A stretch of DNA of 64,000 bases. Origin: Paulownia fortunei. Lineage: Eukaryota > Streptophyta > Magnoliopsida > Lamiales > Paulowniaceae. Both the position numbers and the translations under genes were made by a program. Positions 1 to 11,487 of the stretch are shown piece after piece. The notes under the pieces are model-generated. The model had not been told where the DNA came from and made no database searches. It saw nothing but the letters and a program-made list of their open reading frames with translations. The stretch is taken from assembly GCA_019321725.1 (NCBI GenBank), contig CM033120.1, positions 6,391,694 through 6,455,693 of the forward strand. The letters are read 5' to 3'. Position 1 is the first letter of the stretch. Each line of letters opens with the position of its first letter.

Positions 1-170
1 AAATGGATCTTTACTTGCCTTTCACTTGGTTGGTGGCTTAGTCTAGATTTGTTTAGTGTTTCTCTCTAACTTTAAATATAAAATAGCCTGTAATATTATT
101 CAATATTGAGCACCATTCCCAATTTGGCAAGTTGAAAGCACAAAATCTCATACTAAGACCTTAAACACTA
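1..170 (-). repeat. TekA LTR fragment fused to integrase
   Basis: This stretch matches an internal part of the TekA LTR (compare about 6571-6733, same orientation). It stops abruptly near 170, where integrase-coding sequence of copy A1 begins. Neither an LTR end nor a primer site is present at the join, so this is a recombination or deletion junction and not a normal element border. The rest of the LTR would lie left of the window. Confidence 0.7.
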
Positions 171-712
171 TCTTTCAGAATATAGATAAAAACCTTGAAT
201 CTCTATAAAAAATAATCGATAGTGGTACACCATGAAGTCTGACCACTTCCTGTATATACATCTGTGCATAATAGTCCATGGAATAGGTGGAACAAATTGG
301 AAGAAAGTGAGCAAATTTAGTTAACCTGTCAACGATAACCCATATAACATCATGACCTTTAACTGTTTTGGGTAATCCCAACATGAAATCCATAGTACTT
401 ATTTCCCATTTCCATTCTGGAATAAATAAAGGTTGCAAGGTTTCTGCTAGTCTTTGATATTCTACCTTTATTTATTGACATGTTAAACATTGTTCTACAA
501 ATTGAGTAATATCTCTTTTCATATCTGGCCGCTAGTAATGCGTTATCAAATCTCTATACATTTTAGTAACTCCTGGATGTACTGAATATGGCATTGAATG
601 TGCTTCTGCCAAAAATATATTCCCGAATATGGTCTGCATTAGGTACATATAGTCTCTCTAGGAATCAAAATACCATTCTCTAACATCTGAAAATCCAAAG
701 ACTTTCCTAAAG
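171..712 (-). pseudogene. TekA copy A1 integrase fragment (Ty3/gypsy)
   Basis: Read on the minus strand this encodes the zinc-binding N-terminus and first part of the catalytic core of a chromovirus integrase, which would join element cDNA to chromosomal DNA. The CLTCQ finger half is visible near 470-500. The WVIVDRLTK motif with the first catalytic Asp lies near 320-345. The second motif is damaged (FYRDSRF instead of the usual SDRDSRF). An in-frame TAG at 532-534 interrupts the HY-W motif; the same stop occurs in copies A2 and A3. The C-terminal half, including the catalytic Glu, is missing because the frame runs into LTR sequence at about 170. Non-functional. Confidence 0.85.
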
Positions 713-1290
713 TAATATCTTTTATCATTTTAGTAAAATATTCATCAACTTGTTGTCCCTGTTGAATTCTATTAATCAAAGTTGGTTGGAGTGTCAAAGC
801 TGCAAATTTGGCCTCCACTGATCCCTATTGTACAATCTCTACATCCATTTTCGTAGCTCCATTAACTCTGGTTTCTGAGTTATAGTTATAGTTGTAATAT
901 TTTGTGTTGATTTCTTGTATAATGCATCAGCCACAACATTAGCCTTACCAGGATGATAGTTGATAATACAGTCATAGTCTTTCACCAACTCCAACAATCT
1001 TCATTGTCACGTATTTAACTTTTTTTGGGTGAAGAAATATTTTAAACTTTTGTGATCAATATATATCTCACATCGTTCACCATATGAATAATGTCTTCAT
1101 ATCTTAAGTGCAAACACCACTGCAACAAGCTCTAAATAATGTGCATGATAATTCTTTTTGTACTCTTTAAGCTGCATATATGCATATGCAACTACTTTAC
1201 CATGTTGCATCAATACACATCCGAATCAATTTTTCGAAGCATCACTATAAATCACAAAGCCTCCAGTACCTGGTGGAATAGAAAGAATAG
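713..1290 (-). pseudogene. TekA copy A1 RNase H domain and linker
   Basis: The minus strand carries a degraded RNase H domain, which would degrade RNA in the RNA-DNA hybrid during reverse transcription. It begins at the GGFVIYSDAS motif near 1226-1265, where the first catalytic Asp sits. It runs through a [13 protein letters not shown] segment near 1030-1060 to the [18 protein letters not shown] end near 920-965. Point changes and stops break the frame throughout. The domain order RT-RNase H-integrase is the Ty3/gypsy order. Confidence 0.75.
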
Positions 1291-2033
1291 GAGGTGAAGT
1301 TAACCTCTTCTTCAACTCCTGAAAACTTTTCTCACAAGTATCTGTCCATCTAAATGTCACACATTTTCTGTTTAATTGTGTAAAAGAAGAAGCTATCTTG
1401 GAGAATTCCTTCACAAATCTATGGCAATATCCAGCTAAACCCAGAAAACTTCGTACTTCTGAAGGATTAGTAGGTTGTGATCAGTTATTAATAACTTCTA
1501 CTTTACATGGATATACAGATATTCTTGCTTCTGCTATTATATATCCCAGAAATACCACTCGATCTAACCGAAATTCACATTTCTTAAATTTAGCATATAG
1601 ATGTTTCTCCTTCAGAACCTCTAAAACCATTCTCAAATGTTCACCATGTTCTTCTTTGGTGCTAGAGTAAATCAGGATATTATCAATGAACACAATAACA
1701 AATCTATCAAGAAATTTTTTAAATACCCTGTTCATCAAATTCATAAAATCTGCTGGAGCATTTCTCAAACCAAACAACATCACCAAAAATTCATAATATC
1801 CATATCTTGTGCTTAATGCTGTTTTGGTGATATCATTCTCTTTTATTTTTGGTTGATGGTATCTAGATCGCAGATCAATTTTTGAAAATAGAGATGCACC
1901 TTTGAGCTGATCAAATAAATCTTCTATTCTAGGCACATGATTCTTATTATTGATTGTAATTTTATTTAACTCTCGATAGTCTATGCACAATTGCATTGTA
2001 CCATCCTTCTTTCGTATAAATAGATCTGGTTCA
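1291..2033 (-). pseudogene. TekA copy A1 reverse transcriptase, C-terminal part
   Basis: The longest open stretch, 1481-1996 on the minus strand, holds reverse transcriptase fingers and palm: [18 protein letters not shown] and [11 protein letters not shown]. The active-site box reads FIDN where the family has FIDD, so the second catalytic Asp is replaced by Asn. The connection segment [12 protein letters not shown] to RNase H follows. The gene is cut at 2033 by an LtrG solo LTR and resumes at 3658. Confidence 0.88.
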
Positions 2034-3657
2034 TGCTACAACTTTAAGGTTGCAAACCCAAGTACAGGTTGTATTAAGTAATAAATTCCTCGTAAGTTCG
2101 AGGTTGATCCATACGGAAGTTGCTTGAAGAATTGAGGATTATAATTCTAAAAAAATGGGATTTGTGTGATTCAAAATATATGAAAAATTAATGTATGCTG
2201 TAACTAAAGAAAAACTAAAGCAATAAAAGTATTGAGGATTAGGGATCCACTCTTGTGTTTTGGATAGAGAAATAATTATTTATTCTTTTTACCTCTCTTA
2301 ATTGCCATTATTGGAATCTATATATAATGAAGGTTCCAAGGTGAAGATATTATCAAATAGCTCATGTAATAAGGTAATCATGTATTGTCTTACTATTTAC
2401 AAATTATCTCTTAACGCCAACACTTATTTATGGGATCAAGTATTTATGCATGCCTTTGTCAATAACAATTCAAGGTTTCACATTAGCAGTTGGTGGGGTA
2501 AAATCGTACAGTAAGCTAAATGAACCCAAATAATTGTTGTGCCATTGGAGATATATAAATTATGAATCACCACAAAATAATAGGGTTTAGATCAAAACTT
2601 AAAATTATAATATAACATACTTAAATATTTTCTACCCTTATAATCGTTCCTATTCCTCCATCAAGAGGTTTACCATTTTTTCTCAACAAAATAAAATTTA
2701 GAAAGACATAATAAAAGTAAAAAAAGACTAAAAATAAAAGAGAAACTAGAGAATGCATTTCTATTACTACTAGAAAACTTTCATTACTAGAAAACATACA
2801 TAGTAGAAAACTTAGCCTAAAGAAACCCTCTACTCCCCTCTCTCTTACAAGCTTAATACATGGCCTATTTATAGTACTTGGAGTATGCTAGAAGCCAAAA
2901 AAATAATGGAGAAGTTAATCAAGTGGTATGCTAGTTTCCAAGATTGGTAAGTTGTTACACAAAGTCCTCAAAATTCTTACCTAACCTATTGAATTGTATT
3001 TTTAGGTCAGATACAACTAGATTTTGATAATGATTGAAGAACAAAAGTTGTCAATCTTTTCGTGCTGATATATTTTCATATATAATTTCTCAAATTTGGC
3101 TGTTGGATGAGAGAGATATGGTCAAATTATCGAATCATGTCCAAGAGCTGTCCTTTAACAATAACAACACATTGCAGCATATGTTTTTACCATTTTAACA
3201 TATTTTCTCACAATCTTGTCTTCACCAAACTTCTTTCTTTACCTCTTTGTATAACATATCCACATTTCAGCCCAAAATCAATTTGGGCTTAAGAGATATG
3301 ACCCAATTGGTTAAATGAGTCAATATTGGGATGAGCTCTGATCCGAATTTTTGGTGATATATTTTGTGCAACTACTTGAATGAATTTCATGCTATAATCA
3401 AGGCTGAATTGGGCTTAGCTTCCAATAGAAAAGTTGTAGTCCTACCTCTTTGCTTTCAAATAAAGCAAGATTTAGGTCATGGAGTTATACCCAAAATACA
3501 AAAACTGCACAAGTTTAGAAACATGCTTCTTTTGATGTTTTTATATTCATTGATTCCCTAACAAAAAAATATTAATAAAATAATAATATTAACAAGAATA
3601 AAGCAAGAAAAGTATAAAGAATTCGATACAAAAATATGTCAAAATATGCACTTATCA
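2034..3657 (-). mobile_element. LtrG solo LTR, minus orientation
   Basis: A 1,624-bp block interrupts the A1 reverse transcriptase. On the minus strand it starts TGATAAGTGCAT and ends GTTGTAGCA, so it has TG...CA termini. It is flanked by GTTCA (2029-2033) and GTGCA (3658-3662), a 5-bp target-site duplication with one mismatch. The uninterrupted homologue near 21415 has a single GTGCA. No primer site, polypurine tract or coding sequence is inside, so this is a solo LTR left by LTR-LTR recombination. The end sequence resembles the U5 of Tat/Athila-type LTRs, but lineage is inference. A second copy is at 30423-32035. Confidence 0.9.
2866..2873 (-). promoter_or_regulatory. TATA box of LtrG solo LTR
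   Basis: TATAAATA on the minus strand sits at the same relative place as in the other LtrG copy (31196-31203). It is the likely RNA polymerase II core promoter of the LTR. Activity is not testable here. Confidence 0.5.
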
Positions 3658-3973
3658 GTGCACCCCATGGTGAAAAGTTGGGTCTAATAAAACCTTTATT
3701 CGTTAATTCCTGTATTTGTATTTTCAATTCTTTCAACTCAGCTAGTGCCATTCGGTATGGAGCTTTAGATATTGGAGATGTTCCTGGAGTTAGTTCAATG
3801 GCAAACTCTATCTCACAATTTGGCGATAATCCAAGAAGATCATTAGGAAATACTTTTGGATACTCTCGAACAATTAGCACTTCATTAAGGATCGAATGGT
3901 GTTGTTCTTCAATACTCATAACACTCACCAAATATCCCTCATAGCTACTATCAAATAATCTTTGTGCTTTCAA
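3658..3973 (-). pseudogene. TekA copy A1 reverse transcriptase, N-terminal part
   Basis: This resumes the A1 reverse transcriptase beyond the solo LTR. On the minus strand it shows a protease-RT linker (FPNDLLGLSP), the conserved SKAPYRMALAELKELK segment and the GFIRPNFSPWGA motif that leads into the fingers domain. It is open to about 3973. The upstream protease part is in a broken frame. Confidence 0.85.
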
Positions 3974-4597
3974 TTTTGATATAATCGTGAATTTGGAGGT
4001 TTTTATGATTTCAATAATGGTGAACGGTTCCTCTCTAGATGGTTGAAAAGTTACTGTCTTTCTCTAACAATCTATAGTAGCACGGTACTTTGACAACCAA
4101 TCTATACCTAAAATCATATCATAGTCATTCATGGCCAATAAAATTAAATCGGCTTAGAGTTCTCTATTTTTAATAGGAATAGCACAATCTTTTAAAACAT
4201 GGTTAGTTTATTTTGAATCTCTTGAAGGAATTATCACATTATAATTTACCTTAACAGTATCAGGTACTCTAATGTACTAAAACATGTTTTCCAAAGTTCT
4301 CAACCAATCTTTCGCAGCTATAGGATCTAATGCATCCTCAAATATCGGTGAGTTTAGTTTTTTGAATCTTTCCCCAACTATCTCTACCTATTCTACTCGG
4401 GGTTGTGGTTGAACCATTTCAGCCCTTGGTTTTCCACCCATATCCCTCTGTAGGGTAAGTTGCTAAATTTGTTCTATTTGTCATTCAACAAGCTCTATAA
4501 GTCGATTAATGATAACATCACAATCATTACTTGAAATAGGTGCCTCATCTTCTATGGTTTTGGCTCCACTACTACTTTCACCCCTTGTTCTCACCAT
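3974..4597 (-). pseudogene. TekA copy A1 protease-gag remnant with internal deletion
   Basis: The minus strand starts with a gag ATG at 4595-4597 followed by MVRTRGESSSGAK, the usual N-terminus of this family, but a TGA comes after about 39 codons. Capsid-like sequence follows only to about 4273. There it joins protease C-terminal sequence (LGMDWLSKYR-like, near 4080-4110). Compared with copy A2 (32036-32960), about 0.9 kb is missing at the join, including the zinc knuckle and the DSG protease active site. The first 20 or so codons are undamaged here, whereas the tandem copies in A2 carry a frameshift at this place. Confidence 0.8.
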
Positions 4598-4761
4598 GAT
4601 TGCAATACTAATTTTTTATAAAAAAAGTTTCTATAACATATGGTCAATATAATTCATGAAATATATAATTCATTATAGTATAAAATAAAATTTACTAGCA
4701 TGGCTATGCTCCATAAGTTCCACGATCATGTACATGGACAGTCTACAGAATCACGACCTAG

Positions 4762-4773
4762 GCTCTGATAGCA
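4762..4773 (-). other. Primer-binding site of copy A1 (tRNA-iMet type)
   Basis: On the minus strand this reads TGCTATCAGAGC, one mismatch from the usual TGGTATCAGAGC complementary to plant initiator tRNA-Met. It lies just downstream of the LTR end at 4777, which shows that this LTR served as the 5' LTR of copy A1. Confidence 0.85.
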
Positions 4774-4776
4774 CTC

Positions 4777-7700
4777 TATCATAACCTCCCAAAAATATAT
4801 ATACATATATAGAAACAATTTGTGCAATATAGTTTGTGCATGTATACGTGTGTATAACCCTTTTTTTCAGCTAGCGAGTTTGACAAAACACTGATAAAAG
4901 CAAAGTGCTTTCACATTCTATAATAATGTATATATATTAAGAGTTATTTGAACAATAACAAGGTCCATCAAAATCGTCACAAACTTAGACTCAATTACAA
5001 TGGAGTTTTGAAAGTGTTATATAGGATAAGACCACTAATATAATACAATGGATCGTAAAATAAAAAAAACAACCCATAAAATAGTACAACAGGTTGTCAT
5101 CCAAGTACATTCATCTTTGAAAGCCTATAGGAGCTCCATTGCTAGCCCAGCAAACCAAAATTCTCAAGTCTCACCATGCTCATCTACAATGCATGAACTA
5201 TATGAGCTAACAATCAACAAGTAAAAATCATGCATGCCAAGAGTATGATATAAAATCTCATGCAACTCATCTGTATGATAAGATGCTAGAACTGTGTCAT
5301 ATTTGAGTACTCAAAAATCAAAGAGTTTTTATTCAAAATCACTTCATTTTATAGGGCCTTTGGTCCACCTACTATGCACCAGAAAGGACTCTGCATAATA
5401 TCATTAATCAAATAGCCAAAAATATTTATACACATATAGAAACAACTTGTGCAACATAGTTTGTGCACGTATGCATATGTATAACTTCTTTTTTTTTCCA
5501 GCTAGTTAGTTTGACAAAACACTGATAAAAGTAAAGTGCTTTCACATCCTATAATAATATATATACATAGAGAGTTATTTGAACAGTAACAAGGTCCATC
5601 AAAATTATCACAAACTCAAACTCAATTACAATGGAGTTTTGAAAGTGATATACAGGATAAGGCCACTAATATAATACAATGGATCGTAAAATCAAAAAAC
5701 AACTGATAAAATAGCACAATAGGTTGTCATCCAAGTACATTGATCTTTGAAAGCCTATAGGAGCTCCACTGCTAGCCTAGTAAACCAAAAGTCTCAAGTC
5801 TCACCATGCTCATCTACAATGCATGAATTATATGAGCTAACACTCAATAAGTAAAAATCATTCATGCCAAGAGTATGATATAAAATCTCATGCAACTCAT
5901 CTCTATGATATGATGCTAGAACAGTGTCATATTTGAGTAATCATAAATCAAAGAGTTTTTATTCAAAATTACTTCATTTTATAGGGCCTTTGGCCCATCT
6001 ACTTTGCATCGGAAAGAGCTCAACATAATATTAGTCATTAAATGGCCAATAATGAATTGATACAGTTGAGTGGACCGTCCTCCCATAACCCCTAGAGGTA
6101 CACCCCCTGTCTTCTCCTGTGATCACCCGAGAAGTATTCCACTAATGACATCAATCATAAGAAAGGTATAATCAACGGGACTATCCTCTCATGATCTCCA
6201 AAGGTCCACCCCTTATCTTCCTTTGTGATCCACCGAGAAGTATCCCACTTGCGGTACCTAAAATATCACATAAGCATGCCTCGGTGCACTAGTAGTGGCC
6301 AATAAACATCTTTATTTATGAAAATCATTTCTCAAATCATATCGTGCATGCAAGAACCTCAACTATACCCATATGCCATGCATGCACATGCAAATTCTCA
6401 TGAATGGTGTATTCAATATGAAATGTAAGTCATCTTGCTGTCAACATGTTTTAAGAATCATAATCCTCTTAAGGTACATAATAGACTTGTCATCTAATTA
6501 ATTTAAACATCATCAACACATTAGGTATAAATACTTCAAGACATATTATGCTCATGCATTGTAGTTGCAAATGGAACTTTACTTACCTTTCACTTGGTTG
6601 GTGCCTTAGTCTAGATTTGTTTAATGTTCCTCTCCAACTTTAGATGTAAAATAGCCTGTAATATTACCCAACGTCAAGCACCATTCCCAATTTGGCAAGT
6701 GAAAGCACAAAATTTCATACTAAGACCTTAAACACCAAACATCTAGGTAACACTCAAGCTTTTACAAACTAGAACCCAATATAGTCCTTCAAATACCTTA
6801 ATTTCTCATCTTAGATACATGTAAACATCTTGTAATTGAAGTATTATAACTCTAATAGCATGTACCTAATTGTTAGAACTCAATAGCAACATGTTTAGGT
6901 TGAAATATGCTAAGTTATAAAATGGGACAGATTCATATATTCATATTTTAATATTTTCTTGTTGTGCAATTTAGTTGCATGATAATTTTGACATCCTTAA
7001 AAATATCCAATCATTCCAAAATTTTTACCACACTTAACATGTAGAAAAATGTAACCATGTTATATAATTTCCAAAACTCACTGAATTACCTCAGCAAAAC
7101 CAAACCCCTTATCACAACACAAAAACTGCAAGTTCTATCATAACACTTTTGAGTGTCTATTCAAATATCAAACCATATTTCAATTTCTAATCTCTTGAAA
7201 CTTACATAAATCACCTAAACTCATATATAAACACATATATCATGAAAATATATAGGTTTTAATCAAGTTATTATACATATATAAAGCTTTAAAAACAAAA
7301 ATCAGCAAGTATATAGTTTCTATCCCTAGTGATTTCTATTGTGATTTTGCAATTAAAAATCCTTCTTTTGTGAATTATAAGACCATAAATAACATCCTAA
7401 CATGATTATAAACAATAATAGAAGCTTTAGAGATCATAAACCCTCACTTCCCTTTGCACAATTTTAAGCTTCTACTTGCTCCTCCTTACTTCCCTTTGCT
7501 TCCTTCACTTTTATATTTACTTGGTATCACTTGACAGCAATTTATAAAATTAAATATGGAGGTTTGGAAGGTGAAATAGCTTGAAAATGTTTTTTGGTCG
7601 TGGTTCAATGATAGAGATGAAGAATGGTTGAGGTGGTAGCTTGAGGTGGCAAAGCTTTTAGGTGTTAAGTGGTTATACAAATCTAATATAGTGTTTCTCA

Positions 7701-8244
7701 TTATTTATTTATCTATTTATAATCTATTTTAATTTTCGTACGATTGGATAATAAATTCTATCCTAATTTCTTAATCGTTCATTCGTTCTCCTAACTGATT
7801 GATATTCAATTCTTAAATGATTGTCGAGTTTGCATTTCTAAAATCATATGCCCATATGGACCTTGTAATATGACACTTAAATCACATTAGTACAATATCC
7901 CAAGTATGTTAATTTATGGATGTATACTTTTAAAACACCTTGATATAGTTCAATCGAATCATATAAGGTTACTAGTAACACCTTTAACACTTCTAAATTT
8001 ATAACATATAACCTATAAATATCCAATATATTGACTAATCTATTCTTTTTCTTATCTAAATATAGAATTACTTAATTAAGTTATAAGATCTCAACCACTA
8101 ACATCATGTGATAGCATTAGAGGTCTAACGATTAAGAATGCTATATAAGATGCCATGTAAATGCTAATATAAATTAGCATATAAGTAGCATGTAATGCAT
8201 GAATCATATTGACCAAGTGAGTAGTGTGAGATTTGGGTATTACA
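4777..8244 (-). mobile_element. TekA LTR shared between copies A1 and A2
   Basis: This is a full-length TekA LTR on the minus strand. It starts TGTAATACCCAAATC at 8244 and ends TTATGATA at 4777 (expected GTGACA, so both final positions are mutated). It is 3,468 bp long against about 2,836 bp for the copy at 33426-36261, and the excess is explained by an internal duplication of 627 bp. On its downstream side is a primer-binding site (copy A1). On its upstream side is a polypurine tract (copy A2). One LTR therefore serves two head-to-tail internal regions. Confidence 0.9.
4790..6043. repeat. 627-bp direct tandem duplication inside a TekA LTR
   Basis: Units at about 4790-5416 and 5417-6043 share nearly the whole sequence in the same order with scattered mismatches. 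Other TekA LTRs have this segment once. The join reads CCAAAAATAT, where the LTR terminus CCCAAAAATAT meets the downstream GGCCAATAA, so a CCAA microhomology sits at the junction. Confidence 0.9.
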
Positions 8245-8258
8245 TCTTTCCCTCCTTA
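8245..8258 (-). other. Polypurine tract of TekA copy A2
   Basis: On the minus strand this is TAAGGAGGGAAAGA directly against the LTR start at 8244. It would prime plus-strand DNA synthesis. Just before it lies the GAGGATGAAATT segment that commonly precedes the tract in plant chromoviruses. Confidence 0.75.
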
Positions 8259-8283
8259 TTAAAATTTCATCCTCAAAATTTAC

Positions 8284-8359
8284 TTAACGAAAGAGTTTTG
8301 AATACTTAACTTTCTTATTATCTTCCCTTTCCCAAGTAGCTTTTTTTGTTGACTGTTTT
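8284..8359 (-). pseudogene. C-terminal tail of TekA copy A2 integrase
   Basis: The minus strand reads a short frame containing ATWERED, ending at a TAA at 8284-8286. This is the chromodomain-like C-terminus that follows VLWRN in these integrases (compare the TekB integrase near 16320-16370 and copy A3 near 54480-54520). It is cut off from the rest of its gene by the TekB insertion at 8360. The remaining integrase, ending in LVKVLWRK, now lies at 13246-14524 in the opposite orientation because of the inversion. Confidence 0.75.
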
Positions 8360-9785
8360 TGTAATGCCCAATTCTCTCCTACATAGCCAATAATAAGCAT
8401 CTTGCATGAATATGCATCTAATAACTGTGTATTATTGAATTATGGCATACAAATGACATAATTCCACGAACTTGAATACATGTTATTATATGCTCTAGTT
8501 ATGCTTTAACATGCATTAGTACATGAAATATGAGATCAAACTTTTGTTTCTTGATTTAACATATTCCTTAAGTGCCTTTTTGCAGTGAAACGCTCGGTAT
8601 CTCAGTTAAGAAAGATTGATGTATTGAATGACCATGAAATGAATTATTTGTATTGCTCCATACTAGTTATATGCTAAAGTGATTAATTACCTAAATATTT
8701 ATTTGAAATATATTACATTTGGCTAAGAACTAAAAGTATGCAAATTGGTGCAATTTAATTGGTTGGTTGACTAGGTTGTATAAAACCATTCTAAACCGCA
8801 TTACACTTGATTATAACACCAAAGCATCAATTTTTATCATATCCTTAGCCCATGAATGTGGCTTTTGGCATGAGAAGACACCAAGCATGATGCAACCAAT
8901 CATCACCCTCCACTTACCTCTCTTTGAAAGATCAAAGAAATCATTTTCATCCATATTTCTTATTGAAGCACCTCAAAAATGACCAGCTCTTATTTTTCTA
9001 AGTTTCTCCTAAATTTCTACACTCTCATACTCACAAAAATTGAATTCAATCCATAGGAATCCATAGAACACAAACTAGAACCAGTTTCCAGCATTTTAAG
9101 TTTGAAAACCATTAATTTTGAAGTTTAATTCCAACTTAATCAAGGCCTTTAACACATCCTATCTTCCAAAGAGATTGGTCTTTTCACTTGCCACAAAGTG
9201 GACTTGAGGTAAGTTGAAACTTTCATTTATTGTTTCACAAGAATCATATAATGTTGTTCATATTTTAATGTGATTGTTATTATTTGTCAAATGATGTAAT
9301 GTTTGATGCATTTATGGTTCATGAAGCATGCCAATGAAAGTTATTAAATAGAATATTGCATTTAATGATTTATGAGATGTGCATATATGTTATTTGTTAT
9401 TGTATCAGTTTCATCTTACTGAGCCTTTAGTTCATTAGATTCATGTGATGCAGGTGAAAATGTACAGGTTTAGAGGTTGATTGAGTCTTTAGAGCGACCG
9501 GATAGAGATTTGTTCATATACCATGCTTTGACCTATTTTGTAGTTTATTTTGAAAACTCTGTTTTGTTTTTAAATAAGCCGCTCTATTATGGTTTTGTAA
9601 ACAGATGTACTCAGTTTTGATATATGTATATGGTGTGTTTAAAACGATTCAAGTTCTTTCTCTTATAGCTAAAAATGGGAACTTTTATTAAAAATCATAA
9701 CTCTAGTAATGATGAAAAATTAACATTTCTTCACTTAACTGTATTAGCTTATTTAGGCACTACAGTTAGGTTAAGGGGTGTTACA
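8360..9785 (+). mobile_element. TekB 5' LTR
   Basis: This 1,426-bp LTR starts TGTAATGCCCAATTC and ends AAGGGGTGTTACA, followed within a few bases by a primer-binding site. The left flank is GTTTT (8355-8359). The partner LTR, at 14525-16244 and inverted, is about 290 bp longer because this copy has a deletion near 9329. In the last 82 bp the two LTRs differ at six positions by eye, so the insertion is not recent. Confidence 0.9.
8767..8982 (+). other. Open frame inside TekB LTR, probably non-coding
   Basis: A 71-codon frame (beginning MTRLYKTILN, containing FWHEKTPSM) is open in this LTR. It is also open as a 103-codon frame in the partner LTR (15552-15863, minus strand). In the third TekB LTR fragment (48600-49213) the same frame has a stop. 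I recognise no domain. LTRs of this type are normally non-coding, so it is listed only because two copies keep it open. Confidence 0.25.
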
Positions 9786-9790
9786 ATTTG

Positions 9791-9802
9791 TGATATCAAA
9801 GC
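9791..9802 (+). other. TekB primer-binding site
   Basis: TGATATCAAAGC, two mismatches from the tRNA-iMet-complementary TGGTATCAGAGC, lies five bases after the 5' LTR. The following GGAGGTTTAGTC continues the typical leader of this element type. Confidence 0.8.
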
Positions 9803-9988
9803 GGAGGTTTAGTCATTCCTGTAGATAGAAGAAGGCATATAAACACATCCTAGCTAGAAAACTCGGTTAACTACTTGTTTATTTGCTTTTATGTTTATTT
9901 GATTATATTTCATTCCATGTTACTGTCATGATTATGCATTTATTATTGGCTAATGAATGGAATGAGATTGGGTAATGCATATCAGGTC

Positions 9989-10983
9989 ATGGCACCAAAA
10001 AGGAAGACAATGGATGATCATGAGGGTAATCATAGTGTGGTGGACAATTTAACTGATCTCATTCAACAACAAACTAGAATGCATGGTGAATAGATACAAC
10101 AATTGCTAGATATGCAACAAAGAACCTAAGAATAGAATCAGCGACTTTCTCCACCATAAGCTCGACAGGATCATTCACAAGCTGTATATGAGAAGTTTAG
10201 AAAGATAGAACCTGTTGATTTTACTGGTGGGTCTAATCCTATGGTTGCAAAGGAATAGGTTAAATCATTGGATACTATCTTTGACTACATGAGAATTGAT
10301 GATGCTGAGAAGGTACTCTGTGTAATCTTCTTGTTGAAGAAGGATGCTAGAACCTGGTAGGAAGGAGCTAAACTTGCAGTGAATATGGAAGAGCTAACTT
10401 GGGAAAGGTTTAAAATAATATTTTATGATAAGTATTTCACTAGAGATGCTAGGTCGCTCAAAGTAAAAGAATTTTTGGAGTTAAAACAAGGAGGGATGTC
10501 TGTATGTGATTATGTGAGAAAATTTGAACAGGGTTGCAAGTACGTGCCATACATTGCCAGACACAATAATGAGAAGATGGATCATTTCTTGATGGGCCTT
10601 AATCCTGAAATTAGAAGAGATGTGAGAATGTCTTCAGTAATAGAGTTCAGGGAACTGATGGACAAGGCTTTGATGGCTAACTTAGTTGAGAAAGAGATTG
10701 AGAAATTTCATCAACAAAAGAAGCAAGTATTCACTCCCAGAAATCTGAATCAGTGGAAGAAAGGAGAGCAAGAATCAAACCAAGGGAATGAAAAACATCC
10801 TAGAGTTGGACAGACTTCTATTATAGTTGAAAGGACTAAATGTGCTAAGTGTGGGAAGAATCATTTTGGGGAATGCTATAGTGGTACTAATCGTTGCTTT
10901 AAGTGTAAAAATCCTGGACATATAGTAAAGGATTACCCAACAGTGCAGGGGAAAGTTCAGGGAAGAGTGTATTCAATGACATA
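9989..10983 (+). pseudogene. gag: TekB gag polyprotein, broken
   Basis: Gag packages element RNA into cytoplasmic particles. The frame starts at the ATG at 9989 ([10 protein letters not shown]) and carries in-frame stops near 10092, 10127 and 10256, and again near 10359. From 10379 it is open for 201 codons. This part contains the capsid-type segment [15 protein letters not shown] and the nucleocapsid zinc fingers. A CX2CX3HX3C finger ([12 protein letters not shown]) is complete; the second, CFKCKNPGH, ends in Tyr where Cys is expected. It is not translatable as one protein. Confidence 0.9.
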
Positions 10984-11487
10984 AGAACAAGTCAATGCAG
11001 ATGCTTCCGTAGTCATATGTACTATTTTAATTTCTGGGATACCTGCAATTACATTGATAGATTCTGGATCTACGCATTCATTTGCATCACGTGCATTTGT
11101 GAGAAAATTGGTCATTATACTAGATTTATTAAAAGTAAGGTACAGTGTGACTGTTCCATCTGGGGAAGAAATGGATTCCAACCAAATGTTAAGGGCTTGT
11201 TCTATTCAGATTAGTGATAGGACTCTCTATGCAAATCTTGTTGTTTTACCGATGCTAAATTTTGAGGTTATTATGGGTATAGATTGGCTTACCAAATATC
11301 ATGCAATAATTGATGTAACAAGAAGATTGTGATTTTTTAGCCACCCGGGAAAGAACAGTTTATATTTAATGGTATCTTGTTCTCACTGTCCTTACCAATT
11401 ATATCTGCTTTGAAAGCTCAAAAGATGTTAAATAAAGGTTGTGTTGGATATTTGACAAGTGTTCTGGACACCTTAGTTGAAGCATAA
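10984..11487 (+). pseudogene. TekB aspartic protease region
   Basis: The protease would cut the gag-pol polyprotein. The active-site motif LIDSGSTHSFAS is at about 11054-11090, followed by the flap-to-C-terminus motif IMGIDWLTKYHA near 11270-11300. A TGA stops the frame near 11330, and another stop (TAA near 11487) separates it from reverse transcriptase. Catalytic Asp and Gly are intact, the frame is not. Confidence 0.88.

Noticed and set aside
1398..1670. Plus-strand 90-codon frame
   Set aside because: It overlaps the TekA A1 reverse transcriptase, which has clear motifs on the minus strand; the plus frame is a shadow.
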